Shown in pieces: positions 8,729-19,157 of a DNA stretch of 64,000 nt (its first letter is position 1; each line of letters begins with the position of its first letter). The stretch is taken from positions 48,667,585 to 48,731,584 of the forward strand of contig CATQJL010000316.1 of NCBI GenBank assembly GCA_958299035.1. The letters run 5' to 3'. The DNA is from Cylicocyclus nassatus (Eukaryota; Nematoda; Chromadorea; Rhabditida; Strongylidae). The notes beneath the pieces were generated by a model. It saw only the letters and a program-made list of their open reading frames with translations, searched no databases and was not told where the DNA came from. A program made the translations under genes and the position numbers.

Positions 8729-11536
8729 CTATATTGTAAAAGAACTGAAGGCTTCCCTTAGTTCATGAACTAACGGTAAGAAAAGGGATACCTCGAAACC
8801 ATACTTGCTTAAGATGTAGGGACGATGTATCAATGATTTGCAGAACGTGCTGATTAGCTGTTTTTCATCCCATCCATTGTATTTGTTGATGACTCCCAAC
8901 TGTAATATTCTATTTTTAAAACTAGGGTATTCAGTACAAGTCCTATAGATTCTTATTATTTCTCCTACCAAGGTATTCTTCAATATATACCTAGGTATAT
9001 CAGAACACCAATGTGGATATCTTATAACTCTGAAGTTATAGTCATCCGTTTTGTTATACAAGCTAATACTAACGCCATCTGTTCTAATCTTTATGTGCAA
9101 ATCCAAGAAGGTAGCTTCTTTGACGTTAGTATTAGTCTTGTCTATTTTCAAAGAACTGTGATAAATATCATGCAATGAATCCTCAAAAGCCTTTACATTT
9201 GCTGACAGATGTAAAATATCATCAATGTATCTGTATGTGTTATTGAAAGCAAGTGTGTTTGCCCTAGCTAAGAAACCTGTTCTATTTCTAATGTAATCAA
9301 ATTCCATGTATGCTAATGTTAGGTCAGCTATTTGGGGGCTACAGGATGCTCCCTGTAGAATCCCTTTGACTTGACGATAAATTCTACCCAAATAACAAAG
9401 GTAACTAGAGTTAAGTAAGGAATCTATCATGTACATTATATCTTCTATTTGGTAGTAAGTACCCGCTACCACATCTGAGTTAGTATAATTCGCTTTGTTT
9501 TTATACAGTCTTATGTATTTATATCCTTTCATACAGAGTGAAAGAAGTTTACTAAGACTGCCTCTAATCACTGAATGTGGCAGACTAGTGAATAGGCTAG
9601 AGAAATCTGCAGAGTAAATTTCAATGTCACTACTAGTCTTACGTATCTCTTTAGTTACCACAATGCTGTTTTCTATGGCCCAAAAAGGTTTGATTTTACT
9701 TCTATGATATATGACATTGCAGTAATTATTGAAATGTCTTCTTACATGTGTTAGTATAATAGTTAGAATATTAGAAAGTGGCTTGATCGTACTTCTTTTA
9801 GCACCCGTAATGAACCTGAACTTTATCGGTATTTTGTGCATTTTAGGTATACCATAGATTCTAGGTACTTCGTGGTAGTTACTTCTTCTGATGTCTAGCC
9901 CTTTCAAAATATTCTCATGAATTTTTACAACTTCTTCTATTCGAAGTGCAGTTAGTTCGTAAGTACTTCCGTCGCTGTCTTGCTGTTCCATTTCTTTCTG
10001 CATGAAAGACAAATATAGCTTTTTACAGGTGAATGCGAAGTTGGAATTAGCTTTGTCTATTGGCGTGACTACGAAATTGTTATGTAACGCCCGCAATACC
10101 TTCCTATCGTAACATTCACCTCTTACCAGTTCGGGATCATATAAGCTGTACAGTTTTGGCTTTAATGTTTTATTTATTTCTCTTAGTAGGGTTTCTATTA
10201 GTTGCTGTTCTGTGCATGCATCAAACCCAATCATAATCTTATACTTATGTGTTACATTTCTTATGAGTACATCAATGGTATTGAAGATCTCTTGTTTAGT
10301 GACCATATTATGCACCCGATATTTAGTCCCTTTTTTGAAAAGTTTTCTCAACTTTGTATCTGTGACTATATTCAAGTTTCCGGTGCAAATATGTCCAAAT
10401 TCTGGGTCAATAAAGTCTGGATACTTATGACGATTGCATTCTGCTGTCATTATTCTTCTGAGGTATTCTGAGGTTACAGTTCTCAGAAAACTGTTATAGT
10501 TGCATAAATACACACCTATTGGTTCTCTAAGCTTGTACCTAATCTGTATTTTATATTTATCCAGTATTCTACTAGCGTATGGTAGAGCGCTATGAAGTAT
10601 TCGTCCTATTTTCTTGCTGTTGAATATTCTATTAAGTTGCAATTTCTCTAGAATCCCTCCCAAATATGTTATCGTTATAGGTATTCTGATATAATCATTA
10701 TTCCTGTGTAGTTCTTGTTTACCCCAAAACGGTTTCGCAAGTAGGCCATATATTTTCAACTTTAAATTTGTCTCATATTCCAGGAACCTTTCTTGAAATG
10801 TAAAGTCAATCAATCTATCTATATCAAATTTATTCAAACTTCTAAAGTACTTGTATAGTTCGTAACTTTGTAACCTATTAATGTTATCTATTATTTCTTC
10901 CATTCTATTGGGACAATTTGACTTCTTGCGTGACCTTCTTCTACCTCCTCTTACTCTTTTCCTCCCAATAGGACATCTGAAGTATGGATGCTCTTTCTTT
11001 TCCAACGGATTTATGTCATCCGAAATATTTCCATATCCTTTTATTTGATCGTTAAATCCGAAAGGATAGGCTGTGATCATCATCTTGATCCATTTCAATT
11101 CCTTGTCTCTGAGTTCGATCTTAGCATTTTCTTGTTGGAGGGGTTCTACATGATCCAAGATGTCAATAGTGTACTCCGTTGGGGGGTGTTTGGTCTGCTT
11201 GAAGTGCTGCACCATGTATGTGTTAAGCGTAAAATTACGAAAGCTTCTTACATGTTGACCAATACGTTTTTTGAGTTGTTGTGTAGTCTCGCCCACATAT
11301 TGCATATTATATGTTGAACATGTTATCAAATAAATAACATTCCTAGATTCACAATTAGCTAACTTCGGTTTGTTTGTTCTGATAAAGTAATTAGTAGTAG
11401 AACATTTGACTTTGTTATCAAAATTTATTCGATGTGCGCTTTTGTCGAATGTGTGGGACTTCATTGAGGCTTCGGAAGCAAGATTCCTAAGCCAATTAAT
11501 ACATTTTGATTTTTTATTAAATCTTACATCCTTCAA
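8729..11536 (-). CDS. Penelope-like retroelement protein: GIY-YIG endonuclease then reverse transcriptase
   Basis: This is an uninterrupted 935-residue frame. Residues 67-162 form a GIY-YIG nuclease: VIYLI (67-71), QYVGET (79-84), R91 in KKRIGQH, H111, E146 in KELKWI and N162. A basic patch (191-206) may be a nuclear signal. The RT follows: IPKMHKIPIKFRFI (563-576), SADFSSLF with D644, GILQGASCSPQIADL (725-739), YIDD with D772 and D773, and FLDLHI (810-815). All catalytic residues are present. Endonuclease-before-RT is the permuted order described for Naiad/Chlamys-type elements; classical Penelope elements carry it at the C-terminus. The listed start is a TTG. The frame stays open upstream to about 11625 without an ATG, and the first in-frame ATG is codon 25. 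Confidence 0.9.
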   Translation of the reverse strand: MKDVRFNKKSKCINWLRNLASEASMKSHTFDKSAHRINFDNKVKCSTTNYFIRTNKPKLANCESRNVIYLITCSTYNMQYVGETTQQLKKRIGQHVRSFRNFTLNTYMVQHFKQTKHPPTEYTIDILDHVEPLQQENAKIELRDKELKWIKMMITAYPFGFNDQIKGYGNISDDINPLEKKEHPYFRCPIGRKRVRGGRRRSRKKSNCPNRMEEIIDNINRLQSYELYKYFRSLNKFDIDRLIDFTFQERFLEYETNLKLKIYGLLAKPFWGKQELHRNNDYIRIPITITYLGGILEKLQLNRIFNSKKIGRILHSALPYASRILDKYKIQIRYKLREPIGVYLCNYNSFLRTVTSEYLRRIMTAECNRHKYPDFIDPEFGHICTGNLNIVTDTKLRKLFKKGTKYRVHNMVTKQEIFNTIDVLIRNVTHKYKIMIGFDACTEQQLIETLLREINKTLKPKLYSLYDPELVRGECYDRKVLRALHNNFVVTPIDKANSNFAFTCKKLYLSFMQKEMEQQDSDGSTYELTALRIEEVVKIHENILKGLDIRRSNYHEVPRIYGIPKMHKIPIKFRFITGAKRSTIKPLSNILTIILTHVRRHFNNYCNVIYHRSKIKPFWAIENSIVVTKEIRKTSSDIEIYSADFSSLFTSLPHSVIRGSLSKLLSLCMKGYKYIRLYKNKANYTNSDVVAGTYYQIEDIMYMIDSLLNSSYLCYLGRIYRQVKGILQGASCSPQIADLTLAYMEFDYIRNRTGFLARANTLAFNNTYRYIDDILHLSANVKAFEDSLHDIYHSSLKIDKTNTNVKEATFLDLHIKIRTDGVSISLYNKTDDYNFRVIRYPHWCSDIPRYILKNTLVGEIIRIYRTCTEYPSFKNRILQLGVINKYNGWDEKQLISTFCKSLIHRPYILSKYGFEVSLFLPLVHELREAFSSFTI

Positions 11537-11890
11537 AAGTGTTTTGAGCTCTTGGGAATGTTTTTTTTTTGAGAATTTGTAAAAAAATTTTATCCTTAGT
11601 ATTCTTATTTCTAATTTTTTCTAAATTCATTCTAAAACATGTACTGTTATCTGCTTTTTGATTTCCTTTTAAGCTTACGGTTCTCAGCCAAACTACTTTC
11701 TCTTACGACCCCCTCCCCACCTTAGTTGCCCTCTTTACGACGCCCCGTTGCGATAGTCGCATCATACGCTTGACCCTGGTCAGGAGTCAGATTTTTTTTC
11801 CGAAGAGACGCTGCAACGCGACGTCAAGCAGTAAGGTCTCGGCTCCCATCATTACTCCTGTCGCAATGTTACTTATGGCATCGAGTCATG

Positions 11891-12131
11891 TATCGTCCCC
11901 TCCACAGTTGCTGCTGCCCTTGATCTGGGTCTCAGATCTGCCACTGTGGCCAACATGTTGACAACGTGGCAACGACATGTTTGCAACATCCACCAACATG
12001 TTGACATGGCCAAAATATTCTGCCAACCTGTTGTAGCATGTTGCAAACACGTTGCCAGCATGTTAGCCACACGTGACAGGTCTTATTGTTAGACGCAGAC
12101 CAAGGGTACAGCAACTATGGATGGGACGATA
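11891..12131. mobile_element. MITE A, uninterrupted copy
   Basis: The left TIR is TATCGTCCCCTCCACAGTTG and the right end is ATGGATGGGACGATA. The interior has repeated AACATGTTG words shared with the split copy at 1956-7004. It is non-coding. Confidence 0.7.
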
Positions 12132-12385
12132 TGCCGCCACCCCCCCCCCCTCCCCTGGTTTGGCGCCGTGCCACTTTAGCATCGGGGAGTTTTTATGAGG
12201 GACAAGATCTGGGCGCGGCGAGCCGCGCGCGATGACTTCTGACCCAGATCCGCTCGAAACCTACCGAAGAATAAGAAAAAGCGCGCCCAATAATCATTTT
12301 GCAGCGCTATTCCCACATATCGGCTGGCGGCCTTGCCTTTCCGGCCGGTGGTCGCGCTCATACCGGCTGGCGGTGTAACATCGAC
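12132..12385. other. No gene; C-run and GC-rich stretch
   Basis: A poly-C run near 12131-12150 is followed by GC-rich sequence with several CGGC words. No protein is recognised. Confidence 0.4.
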
Positions 12386-12517
12386 TGGGTAGAGGAACGA
12401 ATACCTCAAATGGGGCCTCCGCGGGCTGCTGGTCTTTTCGTCCTACTGTTCTGCATCGTGTTAGGACCAGGAGTCCACGAAGGCGGTGCCTAATTGAGGT
12501 GTTCGTTCCTCTACCCA
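12386..12517. repeat. Foldback repeat
   Basis: TGGGTAGAGGAACGAA at the left is mirrored by TTCGTTCCTCTACCCA at the right, with inner complementarity around GGTCTTTTCGTCCTA. Confidence 0.75.
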
Positions 12518-12656
12518 CATCGGCTCCCCAATTGTCGCGAGGGCGGACTCGGGCGAGCGTATCGGTGATGCGGTTGCCCAGTGTTGAAACATAGCTGATA
12601 AACTGATTATCGGTTGATCATCGCGACCGCCCTCGCAGCAGTCGGGGAGCCGATGT
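12517..12656. repeat. Foldback repeat with ACATCGGCTCCCC ends
   Basis: ACATCGGCTCCCC (12517) is mirrored by GGGGAGCCGATGT (12656). The inner stem is TCGCGAGGGCGG against CCGCCCTCGC. It directly abuts the preceding foldback. Confidence 0.75.
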
Positions 12657-13732
12657 TAGACTGCGCGGCTGTGAAAGACACCACCCCCAGAAGCTTTACT
12701 TGATATAACTAGGGCTGTAGGAAAGGAGAGCAACAGCAACGACTTGAAGACGCAACCATTTATGTGTAAAGTTGCAGCTCACGAAAATCTGCTTCAGTAG
12801 ATCATCTTGCGATGGCCCAGGTTATCATCGGCTCCACGATTCGTGTAGAGGCGGGATTTTGCCAACTCAAAGCGTGGCGGTTTTTGATAGCGAGAGAGTA
12901 CAAAAAGCAATGCTATGACGTGGAGGTTTGACAAGTTTACCTGTGTTATCAGGCAAAGTCTGCAATACACCTCTAGACAAATCGTGGAGACGATCATATA
13001 TCAGGTACGGTCTCTTCTACAAGATAGAAAAGAAATCAGTCTATGAGAGGACCCCCTCAACGAGATATGGGGTTTTGGCTTGTAGGGGGGGTATAGCTAG
13101 CAACTCGACTGCTTCGCTATCTGTGATCACTTTACATTGTACTAATCGGAGAAGGAGCTTACCTGAATACTTAATGCCTTCACTCACTATGTACGGCTTC
13201 AACTGTGTACAACATTTCGATTTTTATCCAAAAACACAACACTATGGCAACTTATTCAATTTACAGCCACATTATAACAACAAAAAATATTTTTTTTCCA
13301 ACTCTCGTCCAACACGCCCACGTCAAAGCTCCACTCTAGCCATTCGTTTCATGACCATGCGCCCTTCCACGCCGACTCATATACTGCTCGTTCCGTAAAT
13401 TTCCTAAAATGTGATTTCTCAAAGCGTATCTCTCAACTTCAAACTATAATAAGTATTTCCTCGCTGCAGCAGCTGCTTCGTCTCAATAAGGGGACCCCGT
13501 TTTATAATAACTTAACAAGTGATTTCTAGCCAAGAATTCGTCCCTTGCATTCTCATTCCATACACTCTAAATAGATTCTTTTACCGTAGTCCACTCCACT
13601 TCATGCACACTAACATCTCACCTCGTTAAAAAATTTTTTTGGCCCGTCCGAAGTGGAGGGGGGCTGGGGGTAGCCCAGCCTTCAAAGTGAGAGGGGGGTG
13701 AGATTTACCTCACACTATCGCACTTGTGATAG
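12657..13732. other. No gene recognised
   Basis: A 156-codon frame at 12928-13398 has no recognisable motif or splice context, and I do not call it a gene. Confidence 0.4.
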
Positions 13733-13740
13733 GGAGACAT

Positions 13741-14122
13741 CAGTGGCGTACCAGGATTTCCGCTCGGGGCGGGGGGGGGGGGGGGGGGGTGTGGCGACAA
13801 AAAATTTTTCTGATGAAGGTACGTGGCGTTAGCCACGCACTCCGAAAATTTTTTGGGATGCTTTCCAAAATTTTAGTGGCCCCCTGACCCCAAAATTTCA
13901 GAAAAAGGGGGCGTGGCGTTAGCCACGCCCCCGAAAAAATTTTTTTTATAAGGCTAATTTGAATTTTTGAAAATTTAAAAAAATTATTCAAATTATTTAC
14001 AAGTAAAAACAAGTCGTTTGCACATTTTTATAACACATTTAAGTAACTTTCAAAAATTTGGCGACCCCTTCTCGGGGGGGGGGGGGCGCCCCTCCCCCCG
14101 CCACCCCCTCGGTACGCCACTG
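13741..14122. mobile_element. hAT-type MITE, copy 1
   Basis: This 382-bp element begins CAGTGGCGTACC and ends GGTACGCCACTG. A perfect 8-bp duplication GGAGACAT flanks it (13733-13740 and 14123-14130). Long G and C runs lie just inside the ends, and GCGTGGCGTTAGCCACGC palindromes lie within. Eight-base duplications are typical of hAT transposition. A sister copy is at 29085-29435. Confidence 0.9.
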
Positions 14123-14329
14123 GGAGACATTATTCTTCGAGGTTCATTTTAGTTTCTAAAATGAATTCAAAAGGCTTTTGAAGCTTTGCAAGTGTATGTT
14201 TGAGTTTAGCGCGCTAGAACTTCAAATTTTACTTCAAAAACCCTTGATGATCTTGCACTCTGTGGGAATCAATGGAGTGGCTGTTGTGGTCTATCCTTGT
14301 AATGTAAAGATGTGCCTCAATACGTATGC

Positions 14330-14945
14330 TCAAAGGGCGTGCCGTTCTCAGATAATCGCCGGGAGCAGGCGGTCCGCAAATTCGCGCTTTTCTGCAAGCG
14401 GTCAGCAGAATTTTGGGGCGTGGCCAAACCTTCAGCGAGCGGTACTTCCTTCACTGTCTAATGTTCTGCCAGCGGGCAGCAATACAGAATTTTCTGCAGG
14501 CGCTCGTCAAATAATCTCTTTCAGCAAACGCTGGCCGAACTTTCAGCAGGCGCTCGGACTCTTTTTACGCAGTTTCGCGCTTACGTCGAGCACAGGTAAG
14601 ACTCTGTGTGGCAGAGGGTCACCGTTGATTTAATTACTCAAGTTTGAGGTACTTTCTCTCAGCGGAATGTACCTGGGGACTGCGCGGTCCTCCATAAAGG
14701 ACCCTCGAAAATTTTGTATATTCTCGCGGAAAGTCCGCGAGAACACGGCCACTGCGCCGCAGCTAATCTATAAGGAAACCTCGATTGTTCTTTAAGCATT
14801 CGCCTAAAATTTCGCTATAATTCTTCCAAATATCTGCAAGCGGACCGCGAGAAATAGCAAACTATTTTTCCGATGCCCGCCCGCCCATAAATCGCATGGC
14901 CGCCTGCCACCTACGATTATCTGAGTTTCTGCGATAGGGTGCGGA
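14330..14945. repeat. Probable foldback repeat
   Basis: TCTCAGATAATCG (about 14346) is mirrored by CGATTATCTGAG (about 14916). AGGTACTTTCTCTCAG recurs in related form as AAGTACTTTCCCTCAG. Arms are degenerate. The 151-codon frame over it lacks recognisable domains. Confidence 0.45.
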
Positions 14946-16189
14946 AAAAGTACTTTCCCTCAGTTTGCCTCGTAAAAAATCCCACAAATGGAGAAAATCT
15001 ATAGTTTTTAATTCCCTCGTGCAGGCGAAACCTTATAGATGTGATTAAGATAAGTTTGATCTCGAGCGGTTTCATTCTGTTTACTTAAGCGAATGGTAAC
15101 AGCGAGCAGGATCATCGACGATGCAGCGCAGCGTTTGGGTGCGATTTTGGACCGTAACTATACCAGGAGTTGCATTAATTCCAAATTAAGGTAGTATATA
15201 GAGCAACATGTCTTCCTTAAAATTTTCAAGGTACTCAGGGTACTTGTTTGGTTCAGTACCTTGAGATTTTGGCCAAACAAAGAAGATTATATCTCAAGCG
15301 ATTTTCAAATATTCACGAAAAGAGGCTAATCAGATGTGCTCTTTCTCAATGAATTGGATCCAAACTTAGTTCGAAATTCCAGATTTGAACAAAAAGCAAC
15401 ACATTTGATGAAAAAAACATCGGGCTTTGTCTACATCATGATTTTGAGTTAATAAACAACTGTGCTTAGTTTCTGTGCCACATTCTCTGATCGCACATCG
15501 TTGCGTCGCAGACGCTGTTTCGTTCAAAAATTTCCCAACTTTTCTCTTACTGCAACTGCGGTCCGGCTATTTCCAGCATATTTCGAAGACACTAGAACAT
15601 TTCTTAAGCAGTAGAAGATTTCTCAAATCCACAAAGTTGAAAACAAAAGAATTTCCCAAAAAACTTCACACATCCTGCACATTTGTAAAAAGGAGTTGCA
15701 AGATTTGATATGGGATGCGTTGCGAAAAGGGATCCACCGTCGTGTGAGATGGCAGCATTTTGAAGCCAGTTTCTGTAAAATGCTAGATTACATTCACATC
15801 TTGGGACTTATTCCAAATTTACTATAAAAAGTAGGAATTATGTTTCTTTTTTGCCTTTATTTTGAGGGACAGTACTTTTTCTGTACCCTATACATACGCA
15901 CAATTTAGAGATTGTTATGTCTAACATTGATCAGAAAGTCAAATAGCATGATTTTATAGTAAAGCTTAGCTGTAATAACGGCTACACGTTGCAAAAATTC
16001 TGCGGATAAAAAGAGCTCGCTTGATTGCAAATCATTGATGCGTACTTATCGAATGGTTCGATGTTTCGCCCGTCAATGATCATTGGATAACTTTAGAAGC
16101 CTTAATAACCATGTATAGATGAGAAGGAAGGGGATTAAGTGAATAAGCAAAATTTGAGTTGGGTATAGATATAGATACAAGATTTCCCA
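14946..16189. other. No gene recognised
   Basis: The sequence is A+T-rich with no convincing coding or structured element. Small frames here show no motif. Confidence 0.4.
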
Positions 16190-16659
16190 AGAATGTGTGC
16201 TTAGTGTTTGTTCGTTGACAACTCTTTTCTAATGAAGTTCTCCGAATAGGTTTAGGTATTGTTTTGTAGAGCTGGATTCAGCTTAAATTTACAGTACGGT
16301 ACCTATCAAAAATCCCACTTCATTACTGTAGAATTACGGTAGGAACTTCGAAGAGGCTTATGAATAAATAATGTCATATTTCATCCCTAAAATAGAACCG
16401 AAAAAGCTGCAAGCTCCTACATTGGGTTAATCAGAGTCGCTAATTCCAAACATGCATGAAAAACTTACACATTTTTTCAGACTTTTTTTGGAAATTTTCT
16501 TCAGACGGCTTCACAGTGGCAGGCACCATATGCTGCAAGTTCCTACCGTGCTCCTGTAATGAAGATAGATTCTTAATCCGCGCATTCAGTAATTTTTTGA
16601 ATCCAGCTTAACAAAACGGTACTTGAAGCTTCTCGAAAGACTTCATTACAAAAGGGTTA

Positions 16660-16711
16660 TCATGACTTATAATAAAGCACTAAACTGTGTTTGTTTGTTT
16701 GTTTGTTTGTT

Positions 16712-16787
<76 letters not shown>

Positions 16788-17420
16788 ACGAAGTTCATAG
16801 ACGCAGCTGCAACCAAGCTCGAGCTACAATTTTGCATAGCATACCCTACCAGCATGTAGGCCCACCATGCACAAGGGCGAGTCGGTTCGATAAGCGGGTC
16901 CTGCAAAAATTGCGCCTCAAACGGGTCCACCTTGCTTTTGGCGCGCAAAACTAGGTCACAAATTCAACTTTTTGCAAAGTCCTGATTTGCTTCACAAGCA
17001 AATCTGCGCTCCAAGAATTCTAGCTCGAAAGTGCTCAAAAAGTTTGCTTTTCCGCGAAAACAGCGCCAAGAAGTAGTGATCGCGTAGAGAGTCGATTTGA
17101 CAAGGTTTTACCTAGATATCTGAAAAGATTTTTGCATGGAAATGTAGCCCAAAATGACTATTATCTTTATAGCATTTACCAAGCCAAAGTAAATTCAATA
17201 ATCTGTTCGAATTCATATTAATTCCTTGGCAAAAAAGTTTTCTTTCTCAAAATTACCAACCTTACATGGAGATGCTTCAAGAATGAACAGTTGTTTACGA
17301 TTCATTTATGATGTACAGCCTCGCTCGGTGAGTTTCAAAGTCATCATTTTGGGAGCATGAATAAGGCATACAGATAACAGAGCCAGTACGAACCTCCGCG
17401 AAGCGGAGGTGACGCACTGG
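16660..17420 (+). mobile_element. Helitron/Helentron-like element, copy 4
   Basis: It begins TCATGACTTATAATAAAG, carries a TTTG/TCTG microsatellite (16687-16788), and ends with a 38-nt hairpin (17383-17420). It is inserted between A and T of a mariner MITE with no target duplication. Its reverse complement is homologous to 19455-20165, 20633-20876 and 45509-47157. A terminal hairpin, internal microsatellite and A/T insertion without duplication fit Helitron-related non-autonomous elements. The CTRR end of canonical Helitrons is absent. Confidence 0.7.
16687..16788. repeat. TTTG/TCTG microsatellite
   Basis: Tandem tetranucleotides run TTTG, TCTG, TTTG, TCTG at the position where the sister elements carry CA repeats. 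Confidence 0.95.
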
Positions 17421-17461
17421 TTAACAAATAAAGAGTGGGCACATCTGTCTGGGACACCCTG

Positions 17462-17719
17462 TCTGTTTTTTATTGAAAACGGTTGCGTTAGAATTAAAGA
17501 GGCCCTTAGAAAGAGTTCAACTTTTATGTGCAGTCAAGGTAGATTTTAACGCTAGCTATCCTAGGGTTGAATTCTACCTTGAACGCATAATGGAAAGTTG
17601 ATGAGAAATGATGATTGAGGTAAATTTAACCTCAAGGTAGAATGGTAAATACGGGTTTATGCGTTTCAAGGTTCATTTATACCTTAAGGTGGACTTAACC
17701 CTTAGAATTCGCTGAAATT
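17462..17719. other. No gene; short inverted motifs
   Basis: GGTAGA and TCTACC words recur in both orientations around 17535-17700. No coding evidence was seen. Confidence 0.4.
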
Positions 17720-17989
17720 TGGCCCACAAGGGTTATTTGACATTCTAGTTACGAAAATGACGCTTTTATTCTTATAGAGCTCTTTTATTACGCTTACTGT
17801 ACGTATATGATGGTAGGCCAAAACGTGTGTGTACTAGTACTTTACACAGTGCCTATCTGACATTGTTAACGAATATCACGTTATCGCTGACACCAGCTCA
17901 CCTCGATAACGACCCCCCCCCCCCTCCTCCCCGATTCCTTAATACGACCCCTCAGATATGGCATGCCACACCCCACACTTGACCCTGCA
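17720..17989. mobile_element. 3' fragment of GACCC-type TIR element
   Basis: It matches 32636-32802 of the element in the phosphatase intron: TTCGCTGAAATTTGG, then GAATATCACGTTA, a poly-C GACCCCC tract, and the end GCCACACCCCACACTTGACCCTG. The left part is missing. Confidence 0.6.
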
Positions 17990-18078
17990 TAGAGCTTAGT
18001 GCTAGCTGCCTATAAACTTGTGTTTGGTTCATGACTAGTCTTTCCAATTTTCTTATCAGGAGTTTTTAGAAGTCTAAC

Positions 18079-18673
18079 ATGTTTTCTTCAATACAAAAGT
18101 GTAAGCGAACCTTTGAAATTGACAAACTTGGTGGAAAGGCTGCAAGGGAGAAGATGGCATGCCTAATGTCACTGTTCAAGTAAGGCTAATGTTCTTGTCA
18201 ATATCTTACACGTATAAAAGAGATTCTCTAGTATGGTTGAGTCATTTGATAAGTTCTAGTCAAGAAGTGTGGTTTGCCAGTGATGCCACCCAAGAAACGG
18301 TGCGATGGTAGTCCTCTCTTGCATCGTTGAAAACGTTTTTCCAGTTTCGGCAAAGTGGAAGGGTTGTTCAGAGGCATATCGAATGTCTGGGGATCGTAAG
18401 TTCTGTTGAGACTAATTATGCAAACACCATGTCGTGCTGTTGATAGGCGCTTTGCGGCAACTCTGCGAGCAGCTGAGGAAAGGGAGGAAAAGTGAGATAA
18501 CTTTTTACTAACTTCTGATTAAAAGCAGGGTCCATCCAAAACTTACCTCAGATTACTACTTATCCTATTGGCAGGCCCTGAAAGTAGACCAACCGCGTTG
18601 GTCAGGTTCCTTAATGTTGCTTACAAAAGGAGATAACGGACCGGATCCTCTTTACGTTCCATCCCTTTTTTGA
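18079..18673 (+). CDS. Small five-exon gene, unknown function (122 aa)
   Basis: Exons are 18079-18179, 18281-18307, 18345-18395, 18447-18491 and 18529-18673, joined by GT...AG introns of 101, 37, 51 and 37 nt. Phases (2,2,2,2) chain without a stop from ATG to TGA. Donors GTAAGG and GTAAGT are strong. The protein contains GGKAAREKMACLMSLF, CFGKVEGLFRGISNVWG and SDYYLSYWQALKVDQPRW. The middle is basic and probably helical (FAATLRAAEEREEK). There is no signal peptide. I do not recognise the family. Two introns are only 37 nt, which is short. The last exon may continue through a weak GTTCCT donor at 18605. The model rests on splice and phase logic only. Confidence 0.55.
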
Positions 18674-18984
18674 GCTCCACTCACCTACGGATTGCCCCGC
18701 GACGTGTTCTGACATGACAAGCAACGTGGAGACGCATAGTTTGTCATTGCGACACTGTTGCACACGACGGGGTTTCCTGTAACATACGACGTGACTAGCG
18801 CGTTGGCACTCGTCCACGTCCGCCAAATTAGGGCTTTAAAAAGGGGCAATTTTGAAGTTTTTCGGTGATTTGAACCTCATATCCGAAATCAGCGCCTTGA
18901 AAAGGCCCGATTACAGTAACATGGAAGACGAAATTTTGCGTGTACCGCTGTAAGCAGAAATGTCGCATACCAACGTCAACTGGA
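18674..18984. repeat. Repeat fragment shared with 36.9 kb
   Basis: GAAGTTTTTCGGTGATT, GAAATCAGCGCCTTGAAAAGGCCCG and the following bases resemble 36895-36975. It is non-coding. Confidence 0.45.
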
Positions 18985-19153
18985 ACCGGCGAAACACCAT
19001 GCGAAATACGATCGCGCGGTCCAGTTTCGAGGCGAATATCTCAGCCGTTAGAGCACTACCTGCGCTGCCGCTTAAGCAGTGCCTTAGTTAGGGCCACCCA
19101 AAATTACTATCCACATGAAAGCCCCATAGTCCAGATTTGCCTGGACGCTGCCT
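18985..19153. mobile_element. Truncated TTAA-type MITE
   Basis: The right half of the family is present: CCAGTTTCGAGG, ATATCTCAGCCGTTAGAGC and GCCTGGACGCTGCCT, followed by TTGA (19154-19157), a variant of TTAA. The left terminus is missing. Confidence 0.65.
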
Positions 19154-19157
19154 TTGA

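Larger units (their letters stand above)
7289..11778. mobile_element. TIR element carrying the Penelope-like element
   Basis: The termini are inverted and related: CAGGGTCAATCGTGTTGATG at left, and the complement of CAGGGTCAAGCGTATGATGC at right. C-rich GACCCCCC tracts follow inside both ends. The same terminal signature occurs in the element at 31857-32802 and the fragment at 17720-17989. The Penelope-like element occupies most of the interior, so it presumably inserted into an older TIR element. The exact inner boundaries are not resolved. Confidence 0.5.
16190..17461. mobile_element. Mariner-like MITE interrupted by a Helitron-like element
   Basis: Sequence at 16190-16659 and 17421-17461 matches the 735-bp element at 44278-45012, for example TTTTGTAGAGCTGG then ATTACTGTAG then a GGACACCCTG right end. 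It is interrupted at GGGTTA^TTAACA by the element at 16660-17420. The left terminus is eroded. Confidence 0.65.

Noticed and set aside
12928..13398. 156-codon + frame
   Set aside because: No recognisable motif, no splice context and unremarkable composition.
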